NCBI RefSeq assembly: GCF_024494385.1
Contig: NZ_JAEVLT010000008.1
Span: 124,001 to 188,000 of the forward strand
Direction of reading: 5' to 3'
From: Bacillus sp. EB600
GTDB lineage: Bacteria > Bacillota > Bacilli > Bacillales > Cytobacillaceae
Length of the DNA: 64,000 nt
How positions within the stretch are numbered: the first letter of the stretch is position 1; each line of letters starts with the position of its first letter. The translations under genes and the position numbers were made by a program. Below the pieces are notes generated by a model that was given only the letters and a program-made list of their open reading frames with translations, had not been told where the DNA came from and did no database searches. This document shows positions 56,366 to 64,000 of this stretch, piece after piece.

Positions 56366-57178
56366 TTAAACTGTAAAGAGTTCTTTTCTTTCCATCAAGA
56401 CATCCATTAACTGCTTAACTTGTTCATTTGCCGTACCTTCAAGCCTTTTTCCGCCTTCTGGATGTGGTGGACTGAACATTTTTCCAACTACAGTTGGTGA
56501 ACCCTTTAATCCAAGGCAGGAACGGTCCACATCTCCAAAATCATCCACAGTCCAGATTACTGATTCATAACGGGCTGCTTTAATCATATTCGGCATCGGG
56601 GAATATTCTATATCATTAATCTCTTTTTCAACAGTCAACAAGCAAGGAAGCTGGGATTTGATTATTTCATATCCATTTGATAACTTTCTCTTAATAAGTA
56701 CTGATTTATCTTGTGGATCAACTTTTACAACTTCAATTACACTTGTAATTGGCGGAATATCTAGTCTTCTTGCAATACCAGGACCTACCTGACCGGTGTC
56801 ACCGTCAATGGCATGCTTTCCGCAAATGATCATGTCAATTGGAATTTCGTTATTGATTTTTTCTAATGCTTTTGAAATGGCATAACTTGTAGCAAGAGTA
56901 TCTGCACCCGCAAAAGCGCGGTCGGTAATTAGATAGCCTCTTTCTGCACCTATTTCCACACTTTTCTTAATAACCTCTGTCGCCTGTGGCGGTCCCATTG
57001 AAACAACTGATACGGTCCCTCCTGTCAACTTTGTAATCCTTACGGCCTCTTGTACAGCATGGGCATCGTAAGGATTAAGGATGGCTGGAGCACTGCGTCG
57101 ATCGAGTGTGTTTGTTTTTGGGTTGATCTTAATAATTTTAGTATCTGGAACTTGCTTAACACATACGACAATGTGCAT
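56366..57178 (-). CDS. fixA: FixA, ETF beta subunit
   Basis: 270 residues. Starts MHIVVCVKQVPDTKIIKINP; contains CGKHAIDGDTGQVGPGIARR. The DGDTxQVGP stretch is the form found in electron-bifurcating ETFs, where it helps bind the second FAD; non-bifurcating ETFs have another sequence here. The start at 57178 follows GGAGGAGG; the longer open frame (to 57295) has no start signal. First gene of fixABCX. A cre-like element lies about 40 nt upstream. Confidence 0.95.
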   Translation of the reverse strand: MHIVVCVKQVPDTKIIKINPKTNTLDRRSAPAILNPYDAHAVQEAVRITKLTGGTVSVVSMGPPQATEVIKKSVEIGAERGYLITDRAFAGADTLATSYAISKALEKINNEIPIDMIICGKHAIDGDTGQVGPGIARRLDIPPITSVIEVVKVDPQDKSVLIKRKLSNGYEIIKSQLPCLLTVEKEINDIEYSPMPNMIKAARYESVIWTVDDFGDVDRSCLGLKGSPTVVGKMFSPPHPEGGKRLEGTANEQVKQLMDVLMERKELFTV

Positions 57179-57215
57179 GTAGGACTTTCCCTCCTCCATA
57201 ATGTCAAAGAATATA

Positions 57216-57230
57216 TTGAAAGCGCTTGCC
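57216..57230. promoter_or_regulatory. cre-like site before fixA
   Basis: Minus-strand reading GGCAAGCGCTTTCAA, close to the cre consensus with one end base off. It lies 38-52 nt upstream of the fixA start codon. Confidence 0.45.
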
Positions 57231-57541
57231 TCCAACTTTTTTAAAAAATGCCGTTTATTACGATTTTTGAATCGTAACAAAAGCATTGTACCCACAAAAC
57301 AGTTTTCATGCTATTCTAGGCTTGTTTAAGCTGCATGAAGCAAGGACAAAATACACTTCCTTCATCTTCTTCGTTCATTGAATCTATGTAACTATTTGTT
57401 TAAAGAAGGGCATATTTAGAAACAAGCAATACAACATGTGGATATTTAAAAAAATAACTCTAATTTAACTATAATAAATTTTTAAAAATCAACAATGATA
57501 AAAATCACAGATATCTATTTTTGTTAATAATTTCACAAAGC

Positions 57542-57570
57542 AAAAAAAAAAGATCCCCAACGTGGAGACC
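57542..57570 (-). terminator. Terminator of the Spo0E-like gene
   Basis: GGTCTCCA / TGGGGATC stem with three G-U-type pairs and loop CGT, then ten T in the minus direction. Confidence 0.7.
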
Positions 57571-57597
57571 GCCATCCTTATCGATTGAAACATTTTG

Positions 57598-57870
57598 TTA
57601 AATTTCCACAAATGACTTTAGCCAGATCATGAATATGCGAATAAATGCATATCCTAAATCATCCTTCTGTTTTGATAAAGGGTGAAAGGCTCGTTGATAT
57701 TCATTAATCAGTTCATCAAGATCCTGGCTGGCCTTAATTGTTTCTTCGCCTGTAAAACCATGTTTACTCGCACATAGTATCATTATCTCTCTTTTGGCTT
57801 TAATCTCTTCCAGCATCTGTTCGGCGCGACTACTACTATAGGAACCCAACCTAATAATCCCCCTAATCAT
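57598..57870 (-). CDS. Spo0E-like aspartyl-phosphate phosphatase
   Basis: Up to 90 residues. The family core is AEQMLEEIKAKREIM, then KASQDLDELINEYQ, matching the Spo0E signature SxxLDxLI, a helical hairpin that dephosphorylates Spo0A~P. C-terminal hydrophobic FIRIFMIWLKSF is unusual and may be a membrane-associated tail. The start is uncertain: ATG at 57870 has no good ribosome binding site, while TTG at 57849 follows AGGGGG by about nine nt. Stands between fixABCX and the oxidoreductase genes. Confidence 0.78.
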   Translation of the reverse strand: MIRGIIRLGSYSSSRAEQMLEEIKAKREIMILCASKHGFTGEETIKASQDLDELINEYQRAFHPLSKQKDDLGYAFIRIFMIWLKSFVEI

Positions 57871-58158
57871 TACCCTAATATTAGGAAATCATTAATTAAA
57901 ATAAATATCTACTTGATGAATTATTGCAATAATTTAAGCAAATGTAAACACTTTCGCAAAATAAGTCAAAACAATCTATATATTGCATTTAAAGACATAT
58001 TTCCGATATTTTTTTTGCGTTTCTTCGACAATTTTACCGCTATTTTTTTCGTCTAATAAGGGATTATTCCCCATTTTTATTTACGTAAAACGGACTGCTA
58101 TAGGACATAATTTTTTGCGAGTGAAAATAGATCGGAACGATCTTATTCTCCCAATGTA
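57871..58158. other. AT-rich intergenic stretch upstream of the Spo0E-like gene
   Basis: No coding frame with a ribosome binding site. It presumably holds the promoter of the Spo0E-like gene. TTCGACA at 58024-58030 matches the reverse of a Spo0A box (TGTCGAA), which would fit feedback control, but a seven-base match alone is weak. Confidence 0.35.
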
Positions 58159-58196
58159 AAGAAAGCAAAGCGTTATGGCGCTTTGCTTTCTTTTTG
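58159..58196. terminator. Terminator of the oxidoreductase operon
   Basis: AAGAAAGCAAAGCG / CGCTTTGCTTTCTT with loop TTATGG and T-runs on both sides. Confidence 0.88.
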
Positions 58197-58236
58197 TTCT
58201 AGTATCAAATTTTTTGAACTTTGATACACGCTTTTC

Positions 58237-60555
58237 TTATAAGAATGGACTTTCGTGTTTAGCTTTTAGACGCATCCATCTTTTTTCAACTTCATTTTCA
58301 AATTCTTCAAGAATGGCTTTATTTTCTTCTTTTAACATGTGTTTTGTTTTACCCATGTGTTTTAACCAATCGCTAACTTCAATGCGTTTTTTCTTCTCCT
58401 CAGGATTATAAGTGATGGTTGTAACACCTTTTTCCACTTCATAAAGAGGGAAGAAACAAGAATCAACGGCAGCACCTACAATCTCTTGTCCTAATGTTTC
58501 ATTTGATTTCCAGTTCAACGGACAAGCAATTAAGATTTTTCCATATACCATACCTACGTTATTGGCATACCATTGTGCTTTCGCAGCCTTTTTCACAAGA
58601 TCTTGCGGGAATGCTTCTGAACCTGTGAATACATATGAAATATTTGTTGCAGCCATAATTTGAGCCGTATCCTTATGGTGGAACGCTTTACCTGCTTGAT
58701 ATGGTCCTACACCAGAAGTACTTGTCATATGTCCTAGTGGAGTTGAATAAGATAATTGGCTTCCTGTATTCATGTAACCTTCATTATCATACTCAACGAT
58801 AATCATTTTGTGGTTACGTAAAGCTGTACCGATTGCAGGGCCCATACCAATATCCATACCACCGTCACCGGTTACCATAACAAATGTAAAATCATCGCTT
58901 AATCCAAGCGCCTTAAATTCACCACGGCGTTGTCTTTCATGGAACATTTCTACAAGTCCAGATAATGTAGCTGCACCATTTTGGAATAGGTTATGGATAT
59001 AAGTTTGTTTATGTGAACTGTAAGGATATCCTGTTGTTACAATCATCCCACAACCAGTATGGAATAATGCAACAATATCGCCTTCAATTCCTTTAAAGAA
59101 TGTTTCTAATCCAGAGAAAATACCACAGCCAGGGCATGCGCCGTGTCCTGAAGCAATACGTTTTGGTTTTTTCGTTAAGGCTCTTAGTGGAGGAATCTTA
59201 ACTTTTAATTTACCTGATTCTTCATCAGGAGTAACCGTAATAAGACCTGAAATTAAATCTTCTTTTTTCATTGGTTCTACACGACGTTTTGGTGCTAAAT
59301 CTGGGTTACCAGGAGTGTGACCATAATAATCAAATGGTACATCAACTTTATCAGCTTCTACAGCGTCAATTGCTAATTGGAAGAACTGTTCTGCATCATC
59401 CGAGTAGAAGTCTTTTCCGCCTAAACCGTAAACACGGTCAATAACTTTTATGTCATGGTTTCCGTAAGTTTGTAGAGCAGCTCTTACTTCAAGTCCCATA
59501 TTACCGCCGTGTGCTCCGTATGAATCTCCACGATCCCCTACTGTAATGGCTTTTACATTTTTTAATGCTTCAGCGATTTGTTTTTGTGGGAAAGGACGAA
59601 GAATATTTGGAGAAATAACCCCTGCTTTAATACCTTTCGCGCGTAATTGATCGACAACAATCTTACAAACTTCTGTAGCTGAGTTTAACATAAATACGGC
59701 AACTTCAGCATCTTCCATTTGATATAAATCAAGGATCGGATATTCACGACCAGTTAATTCTGCGTATTCTTTCGCAATTCTTGCGAATACTTTCTCAGCG
59801 TTATACATTGCTTCAGATTGTTGATAACGGTTATTAATAGTATCAGGCTCATTCATATAGGCACCAATTGATACTGGATTATCACGGTCTAAAGCATGTG
59901 GGAAGTTTGTTGGAAGCTCACCAATAAACTTTTGAACTTCTTTATTATCTTTAATTACTTGTACACGTCTCTTTTGGTGGGATGTAAAGTATCCATCAAA
60001 AGATACAATAACTGGTAAGCGAACCTCAGGATCTTCTGCTAGTTTAATAGCCATAATGTTCATATCATAAACAACTTGTGGGTCACGAGCCATTAATATC
60101 GGCCAGCCGATATTTAAGGCAAAATATAAATCAGAATGATCACCATGAATATTTAATGGTCCTGAAACAGAACGGTTTACTAGATTTAATACCATTGGCA
60201 TACGAGTTCCAGATTGAACAGGTAATTGTTCAAGCATATATAAGAAACCATTCGCACTAGTTGCGTTGAACACACGTCCACCGCCTGCTGCCGCACCGTA
60301 ACAAATCCCTGCAGATCCGTGCTCACCGTCAGCAGCGATTAATTTAATATCATGTTGTCCTCTAGCTTTCATTCCATCAAGGAACTGAGCAACCTCTGTT
60401 GAAGGGGAAATTGGATAATAACCCATGATATGGTAATTTATTTGATGAGCTGCATATGCTGCCATTTCATTTCCGGATTCAAATACAATCGCTTGGTCAA
60501 TAGATCCTTCTGATAGACCTGCTTTTTCTTTATCTATGATAATTTCTTTAGACAT
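58237..60555 (-). CDS. 2-oxoacid:ferredoxin oxidoreductase, fused alpha-beta subunit
   Basis: 772 residues. Residues about 15-400 are the alpha part of pyruvate:ferredoxin oxidoreductase: MGYYPISPSTEVAQFL, EHGSAGICYGAAAGGGRV, LNIHGDHSDLYFAL (close to NifJ) and FDGYFTSHQ, then the domain II GDRGDSYGAHGGNMG. Residues about 465-772 are the beta part: SGHGACPGCGIFSG (Fe-S cysteines), and the thiamine-diphosphate site GDGGMDIGMG with YDNEGYMNTGSQLS. The enzyme decarboxylates a 2-oxoacid, most likely pyruvate, to acyl-CoA and reduced ferredoxin. GAAGGGTGA upstream supports the ATG at 60555. It lies 25 nt after the gamma-delta gene. Confidence 0.9.
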   Translation of the reverse strand: MSKEIIIDKEKAGLSEGSIDQAIVFESGNEMAAYAAHQINYHIMGYYPISPSTEVAQFLDGMKARGQHDIKLIAADGEHGSAGICYGAAAGGGRVFNATSANGFLYMLEQLPVQSGTRMPMVLNLVNRSVSGPLNIHGDHSDLYFALNIGWPILMARDPQVVYDMNIMAIKLAEDPEVRLPVIVSFDGYFTSHQKRRVQVIKDNKEVQKFIGELPTNFPHALDRDNPVSIGAYMNEPDTINNRYQQSEAMYNAEKVFARIAKEYAELTGREYPILDLYQMEDAEVAVFMLNSATEVCKIVVDQLRAKGIKAGVISPNILRPFPQKQIAEALKNVKAITVGDRGDSYGAHGGNMGLEVRAALQTYGNHDIKVIDRVYGLGGKDFYSDDAEQFFQLAIDAVEADKVDVPFDYYGHTPGNPDLAPKRRVEPMKKEDLISGLITVTPDEESGKLKVKIPPLRALTKKPKRIASGHGACPGCGIFSGLETFFKGIEGDIVALFHTGCGMIVTTGYPYSSHKQTYIHNLFQNGAATLSGLVEMFHERQRRGEFKALGLSDDFTFVMVTGDGGMDIGMGPAIGTALRNHKMIIVEYDNEGYMNTGSQLSYSTPLGHMTSTSGVGPYQAGKAFHHKDTAQIMAATNISYVFTGSEAFPQDLVKKAAKAQWYANNVGMVYGKILIACPLNWKSNETLGQEIVGAAVDSCFFPLYEVEKGVTTITYNPEEKKKRIEVSDWLKHMGKTKHMLKEENKAILEEFENEVEKRWMRLKAKHESPFL

Positions 60556-60580
60556 ATACTTATTCACCCTTCTCTATCAA

Positions 60581-61585
60581 TTATTTTACTAGTGCAAATA
60601 AATGTGGTACACGGTTAGTTTCAGCATAACCATCATTTGTTTCAACAGCACTTGTTAATGCATCTACCGGACAGGCATGTACACATTTTAAGCAGCCTTT
60701 GCAATATTGATAGTCAATTCCTTTAAGGAACATTTGTGGACGGCCTTTTTTGTCTGGTTGTTCTTCCCAAACAAAGCAAAAATCCGGGCAGGCTGTATCA
60801 CAAGCAGCACAGTTGATACATTTATTATCATCAAAATGAGGAAGCACCCCAGAACGTGAAATACTTAAATCTTTGAAAATACTATTACCTGGATCGATAA
60901 CTAGACCGCCGATTGGTTGTGTTTCATATCCAAGAGTTGCCTCCTCGCGAACAAACGGCTTAGCAGCTACTTCAGGGCTTATTTCAAATGTTTTAAATTC
61001 AACTTCATTGTAGCCGCGATCAAATGTACGAATATTTGATTCTACTAAATGAGGATATTTCTTTTCAAAAGTCCGGCGAATTGTATCTCTCATTGCATCT
61101 GCATCTAAGAAATCAAGAATTCTAAAAATTGCTCCCAGCATAGCTGTATTTACTTTTGTTTTTTCTTCCAGAGCAATTTGAGTAGCATCTACAACAGCTA
61201 CGATACCGCCGTCAAGTTTCGCTAACTCTTTAACTTCATCTGGAGTTTTTTTAGAGTTAACTAAAGCTGTACTATCCGGGTACATACCGCTAGTAGGGTT
61301 TTGAGTTTTAAAAAGTGCATCATGAAAAACAGCTACTACGTGCGGGCGCTCAACAGGAGTTGTATCGCGAATATATTGGTATGGGTCACAGAAACGAATA
61401 TTCCCTTTTACAGGTGAACCTTTTTTCTCAGAACCGTAAGATGAAAAGCTAAGTCCATTAAGACCACTTCCAACTACACCAGCTTCGGAAAGTAATTTTC
61501 CCGCTAAATTTGCTCCTAATCCTCCGATTGATTCTAAACGAATCTCAAAAAAACCTAAATCATTCTTTTTTGGTAAAATTGACAT
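60581..61585 (-). CDS. 2-oxoacid:ferredoxin oxidoreductase, fused gamma-delta subunit
   Basis: 334 residues. Residues about 8-190 are the gamma domain (FFEIRLESIGGLGANLAGKL, SYGSEKKGSPVKGNIRF), and about 235-334 carry a delta-type ferredoxin with two [4Fe-4S] motifs: CINCAACDTACPDFCFVWEE and CKGCLKCVHACPVDAL. It routes electrons from the alpha-beta subunit to ferredoxin. A sigma-A-like promoter is about 70 nt upstream and GGGGGG precedes the ATG. The pair gamma-delta plus alpha-beta is unlike the common one-, two- (KorAB) or four-subunit arrangements. Confidence 0.9.
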   Translation of the reverse strand: MSILPKKNDLGFFEIRLESIGGLGANLAGKLLSEAGVVGSGLNGLSFSSYGSEKKGSPVKGNIRFCDPYQYIRDTTPVERPHVVAVFHDALFKTQNPTSGMYPDSTALVNSKKTPDEVKELAKLDGGIVAVVDATQIALEEKTKVNTAMLGAIFRILDFLDADAMRDTIRRTFEKKYPHLVESNIRTFDRGYNEVEFKTFEISPEVAAKPFVREEATLGYETQPIGGLVIDPGNSIFKDLSISRSGVLPHFDDNKCINCAACDTACPDFCFVWEEQPDKKGRPQMFLKGIDYQYCKGCLKCVHACPVDALTSAVETNDGYAETNRVPHLFALVK

Positions 61586-61660
61586 GATCTGCCCCCCAGT
61601 ATTTCTTCATGCTTTTTTAGATTTATCTTTCCCACGAATTATTGTAGGACATCCTATTTG

Positions 61661-61689
61661 ATTATGCAGTGATAAATGTTAAACATCAA
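61661..61689 (-). promoter_or_regulatory. Candidate promoter of the oxidoreductase operon
   Basis: TTGATG (61684-61689) and CATAAT (61661-61666) with a 17-nt spacer, minus strand; predicted start about 70 nt before the gamma-delta ATG. The stretch 61690-61917 upstream is AT-rich, without a gene. Confidence 0.55.
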
Positions 61690-61917
61690 TAAAAAATTTT
61701 CTATAACACTTTATTTTTTTTCTAAAAAAATGCAGTATTATCAACACTTTATCCTATTGGAAATTTTTAAAACAGACATTAAATTGTACTATAACAGTTA
61801 AAAAATTAGCTTATTATGTAGACAGGTGGTATCTTTTTTGTAGATTTTTGTAGTATTTTGCAAAATTTTATATTATTTTGAAACTATAAAAAATTCTTAT
61901 AGTTACATCACAATTTA

Positions 61918-61953
61918 CAAAAAAAATTTCTGCCAAGGGCAGAAATTTTTTCA
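61918..61953 (-). terminator. Terminator of the lut operon
   Basis: AAAAATTTCTGCC / GGCAGAAATTTTT with loop CTT-like sequence; it overlaps the lutC stop codon and is followed by T's in the minus direction. Confidence 0.9.
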
Positions 61954-62670
61954 TAAATCATTGATGACAATGTAAGCAGCCTTAATTGGTCCATGAACAC
62001 CCACAACAAGATTTAATTCAATATCAGCTGAGTTACTTGGACCGGTAATAAAGTTAATGCAGGATGGTACTTTTCCTCCCTGCTGCTCAATCGCTCTCAT
62101 TTTCCTGGCAGCTTGTGTCATTCGGGGAACAATCGTACTTCTTGGTATTAATGCAATATAGGAGGCTGGTAAAAAGTTGATCGATCTGCCTCTATTTTCA
62201 TTACTGTAGATGACGACAGTACCTGATTCAGCCAGCGTAATTTCACTGATGGTAATGCCCACATTCGCCTTTTCAGCGATGCGAATATTTTCTTCACCTT
62301 TTTTATAGTCCCACTCATATACGTTCATACTTTTACTCGGCCAATCTTTTTTAAATAAGTCAGCGAGACCCCATTCGGCAAAACGTTGATCCTTCCAGGT
62401 GATAATTGGACCGCCGCCATAGTCAGCAGCTACAGTCGTTAGCATTGCAGCTAATCCATGTTGATCCGTCTGATAGAAGTTTGTATGGATTGTCTTACAT
62501 TGTTCTCTTAACGTCTCAACTAATTCATCTTGGGTTGCATTTTTCAACACCTCATATTGAGGCTGGTATTTCCATTTTGGCTGTTCAATCGGTGTGGTAA
62601 TCCGCTGACGTCCCAATCTGGAGGCAATTTTATTTAAAAATTTATCGCGATTTTGAATCGTTCCTTCCAT
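61951..62670 (-). CDS. lutC: LutC, lactate utilisation protein
   Basis: 239 residues, the length of B. subtilis LutC. Seen: NVGITISEITLAESGTVVIY, SINFLPASYIALIPRSTIVP and the C-terminal GPSNSADIELNLVVGVHGP, all typical of LUD domains. Works with LutA and LutB in an Fe-S enzyme complex that oxidises L-lactate to pyruvate. Its ATG overlaps the lutB stop by one nt. lutA is expected upstream, outside the window. Confidence 0.94.
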   Translation of the reverse strand: MEGTIQNRDKFLNKIASRLGRQRITTPIEQPKWKYQPQYEVLKNATQDELVETLREQCKTIHTNFYQTDQHGLAAMLTTVAADYGGGPIITWKDQRFAEWGLADLFKKDWPSKSMNVYEWDYKKGEENIRIAEKANVGITISEITLAESGTVVIYSNENRGRSINFLPASYIALIPRSTIVPRMTQAARKMRAIEQQGGKVPSCINFITGPSNSADIELNLVVGVHGPIKAAYIVINDL

Positions 62671-64000
62671 TATTTTTTACCTCCTTTTTCACGTTTCTTA
62701 AACCAATCTCTAAACTGCTCTTTATTTGGTGCCGGAAACTCACGAATATCTGTCCAAGCTTTCATTGGTCCAGGTCCTTTTGATATTTTATCTCCATGCG
62801 TGAATGGATTCATCGCTGCCGGAGCCATTTTTGAACCGATCTTATACAGTGCCGGCGAGGCTGCACCTAAGCCAAATGCCTTCATCAGTAATTTTTCAGC
62901 AATCGGTGCTTTACCTTCTTTTTCAACGATGATTTGGCGGTGTTTCAGCAAAAGCTCATGCAGAGGGATTTTAACTGGACACACCTCTGTACAGGCACCA
63001 CAAAGGGAGGAGGCATATGGAAGCTCCTTATATTCTTCATATCCTCCAAGCAGTGGTGTTAGAACAGCGCCAATTGGTCCCGGATATATGGAACCGTAGG
63101 AATGACCGCCAATATGACGATAAACAGGACAAACATTGATACAGGCACCACAGCGGATGCATTGTAAAACTGCCTGGAAATCACCGCCAAGAATATCTGA
63201 CCTTCCATTGTCGACAATGACAAGGTGAAATTCCTCCGGTCCATCCACATCCAGTTCTTCTCTCGGACCTGTCAGAACAGTAATGTAGCTTGTTAATTTT
63301 TGCCCAACCGCACTCCTTGTCAACATGCTGACAAGGACTTCCATTTCTTCAAAAGTTGGAACAATCCTTTCCATTCCCATAACTGTAATTTGCGTTTTCG
63401 GTAGTATTGTCACAAGATCTGCGTTTCCTTCATTTGTAACAAGGCTGAAGGAGCCAGTTTCGGCAACTGCAAAGTTACATCCGGTGATACCTATATCAGC
63501 AGCTAAATATTCCTTCCGTAGTACCTCACGTGCACACGAAGCCAATTCCTCCGGCTTAGATGTTCCTTTATAGCCTAATTTTTCGGCAAAAACATCGCGG
63601 ATTTGCTCCTTGTTTTTATGTAAGGCAGGCACAACGATGTGGGACGGGGGATCGTGGTCATCAATTTGCAGAATATACTCGCCAAGGTCCGTTTCCACAA
63701 CATCACAGCCTTCTTGCTCTAAAACACTATTTAAGCTGATCTCTTCGGTTACCATTGATTTCGATTTCACGATTTTTTTGGCGTTTTTCTTTTTCACAAC
63801 ACCCTTAATATATTCTCTTGCTTCGTCAGCTGTTTGCGCAAAAAAGACCTGCCCGCCCCGCTTCGAAACATTTTCACTTAATTGTTCTAAATAGTAATCG
63901 AGATTTTCAAGAACATGCTGGCGAATTTCCTCGCCATGATTGCGCCACTCTTCCCAGTTTCCAAGTTCATCGACTTCTCTTTTTCTTTTTACGCCCATGC
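62670..64000 (-). CDS. lutB: LutB, Fe-S lactate utilisation protein, 5' end cut
   Basis: The visible 442 residues run from about residue 40 of the B. subtilis LutB alignment ([20 protein letters not shown]) to the end. The N-terminal LUD domain has [20 protein letters not shown]; the C-terminal part has two 4Fe-4S motifs, [20 protein letters not shown] and [18 protein letters not shown]. The ATG at 63998 is probably internal because the family has about 35-40 more residues, so the gene continues past the right edge. Overlaps lutC by one nt. Confidence 0.94.
   Translation of the reverse strand, partial: MGVKRKREVDELGNWEEWRNHGEEIRQHVLENLDYYLEQLSENVSKRGGQVFFAQTADEAREYIKGVVKKKNAKKIVKSKSMVTEEISLNSVLEQEGCDVVETDLGEYILQIDDHDPPSHIVVPALHKNKEQIRDVFAEKLGYKGTSKPEELASCAREVLRKEYLAADIGITGCNFAVAETGSFSLVTNEGNADLVTILPKTQITVMGMERIVPTFEEMEVLVSMLTRSAVGQKLTSYITVLTGPREELDVDGPEEFHLVIVDNGRSDILGGDFQAVLQCIRCGACINVCPVYRHIGGHSYGSIYPGPIGAVLTPLLGGYEEYKELPYASSLCGACTEVCPVKIPLHELLLKHRQIIVEKEGKAPIAEKLLMKAFGLGAASPALYKIGSKMAPAAMNPFTHGDKISKGPGPMKAWTDIREFPAPNKEQFRDWFKKREKGGKK

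Noticed and set aside
58024-58030. Spo0A box upstream of the Spo0E-like gene
   Set aside because: A seven-base match about 150 nt from the start codon is too weak to annotate as an operator; it is noted only in the intergenic entry.

Overview
The window looks like chromosomal DNA of a low-GC, spore-forming Bacillaceae (Bacillus/Neobacillus-like). The evidence is near-continuous collinearity with the Bacillus subtilis ptsH-to-pycA chromosome segment, sporulation-type genes (ylaJ, a spo0E-like gene), RpoY, RNase J1, SR1/SR1P, CtsR and cre sites, and strong GGAGG ribosome binding sites. No rRNA, tRNA, CRISPR array, prophage or insertion sequence was seen.

Layout. 1-19 kb: pycA (cut by the left edge), ftsW, ylaN, ylaL, a PhoH-like ATPase, ylaJ, ylaI, ylaH, typA, ylaF, an inositol-monophosphatase gene, yktB, yktA, a nitronate-monooxygenase-like gene, speA and the dual-function RNA SR1. 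19-29 kb: pdhABCD, a ykyA pseudogene with one amber codon, peptide deformylase, rpoY-rnjA and ktrC. 29-42 kb: ykuV, ykuU, dapL, dapH, ccpC, darB, ykuJ, ykuI, ykuE, ykyB, patA and a ykwC-like dehydrogenase. 42-48.6 kb: the pts locus, where HPr is intact but enzyme I is reduced to a remnant of about 200 bp, then ykvS, a CPBP protease, ykvI and CtsR-controlled clpE. 48.6-64 kb leaves the B. subtilis order: an M3 oligopeptidase, a MarR/MFS pair, a hemerythrin protein, fixABCX (electron-bifurcating ETF), a spo0E-like gene, a two-gene 2-oxoacid:ferredoxin oxidoreductase with fused subunits, and lutBC.

How it fits together. The window is rich in central carbon metabolism: lactate to pyruvate (LutABC), pyruvate to acetyl-CoA by NAD-linked PDH or by a ferredoxin-linked oxidoreductase, pyruvate to oxaloacetate (Pyc), and NADH-driven ferredoxin reduction (FixABCX). 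The pts locus has lost enzyme I, and no ptsG or glcT is beside it. This suggests a strain that lives on organic acids or amino acids rather than PTS sugars, with HPr perhaps kept as a CcpA co-effector. That is inference.

A modular interspersed repeat occurs about a dozen times. Most copies lie just 3' of stop codons. It can fold into a hairpin whose two arms show compensatory changes between copies. It supplies the last codons of two proteins (YlaJ, YkuE) and abuts the broken ptsI. The repeat, the ptsI deletion and the FixABCX/oxidoreductase block are the most interesting observations.
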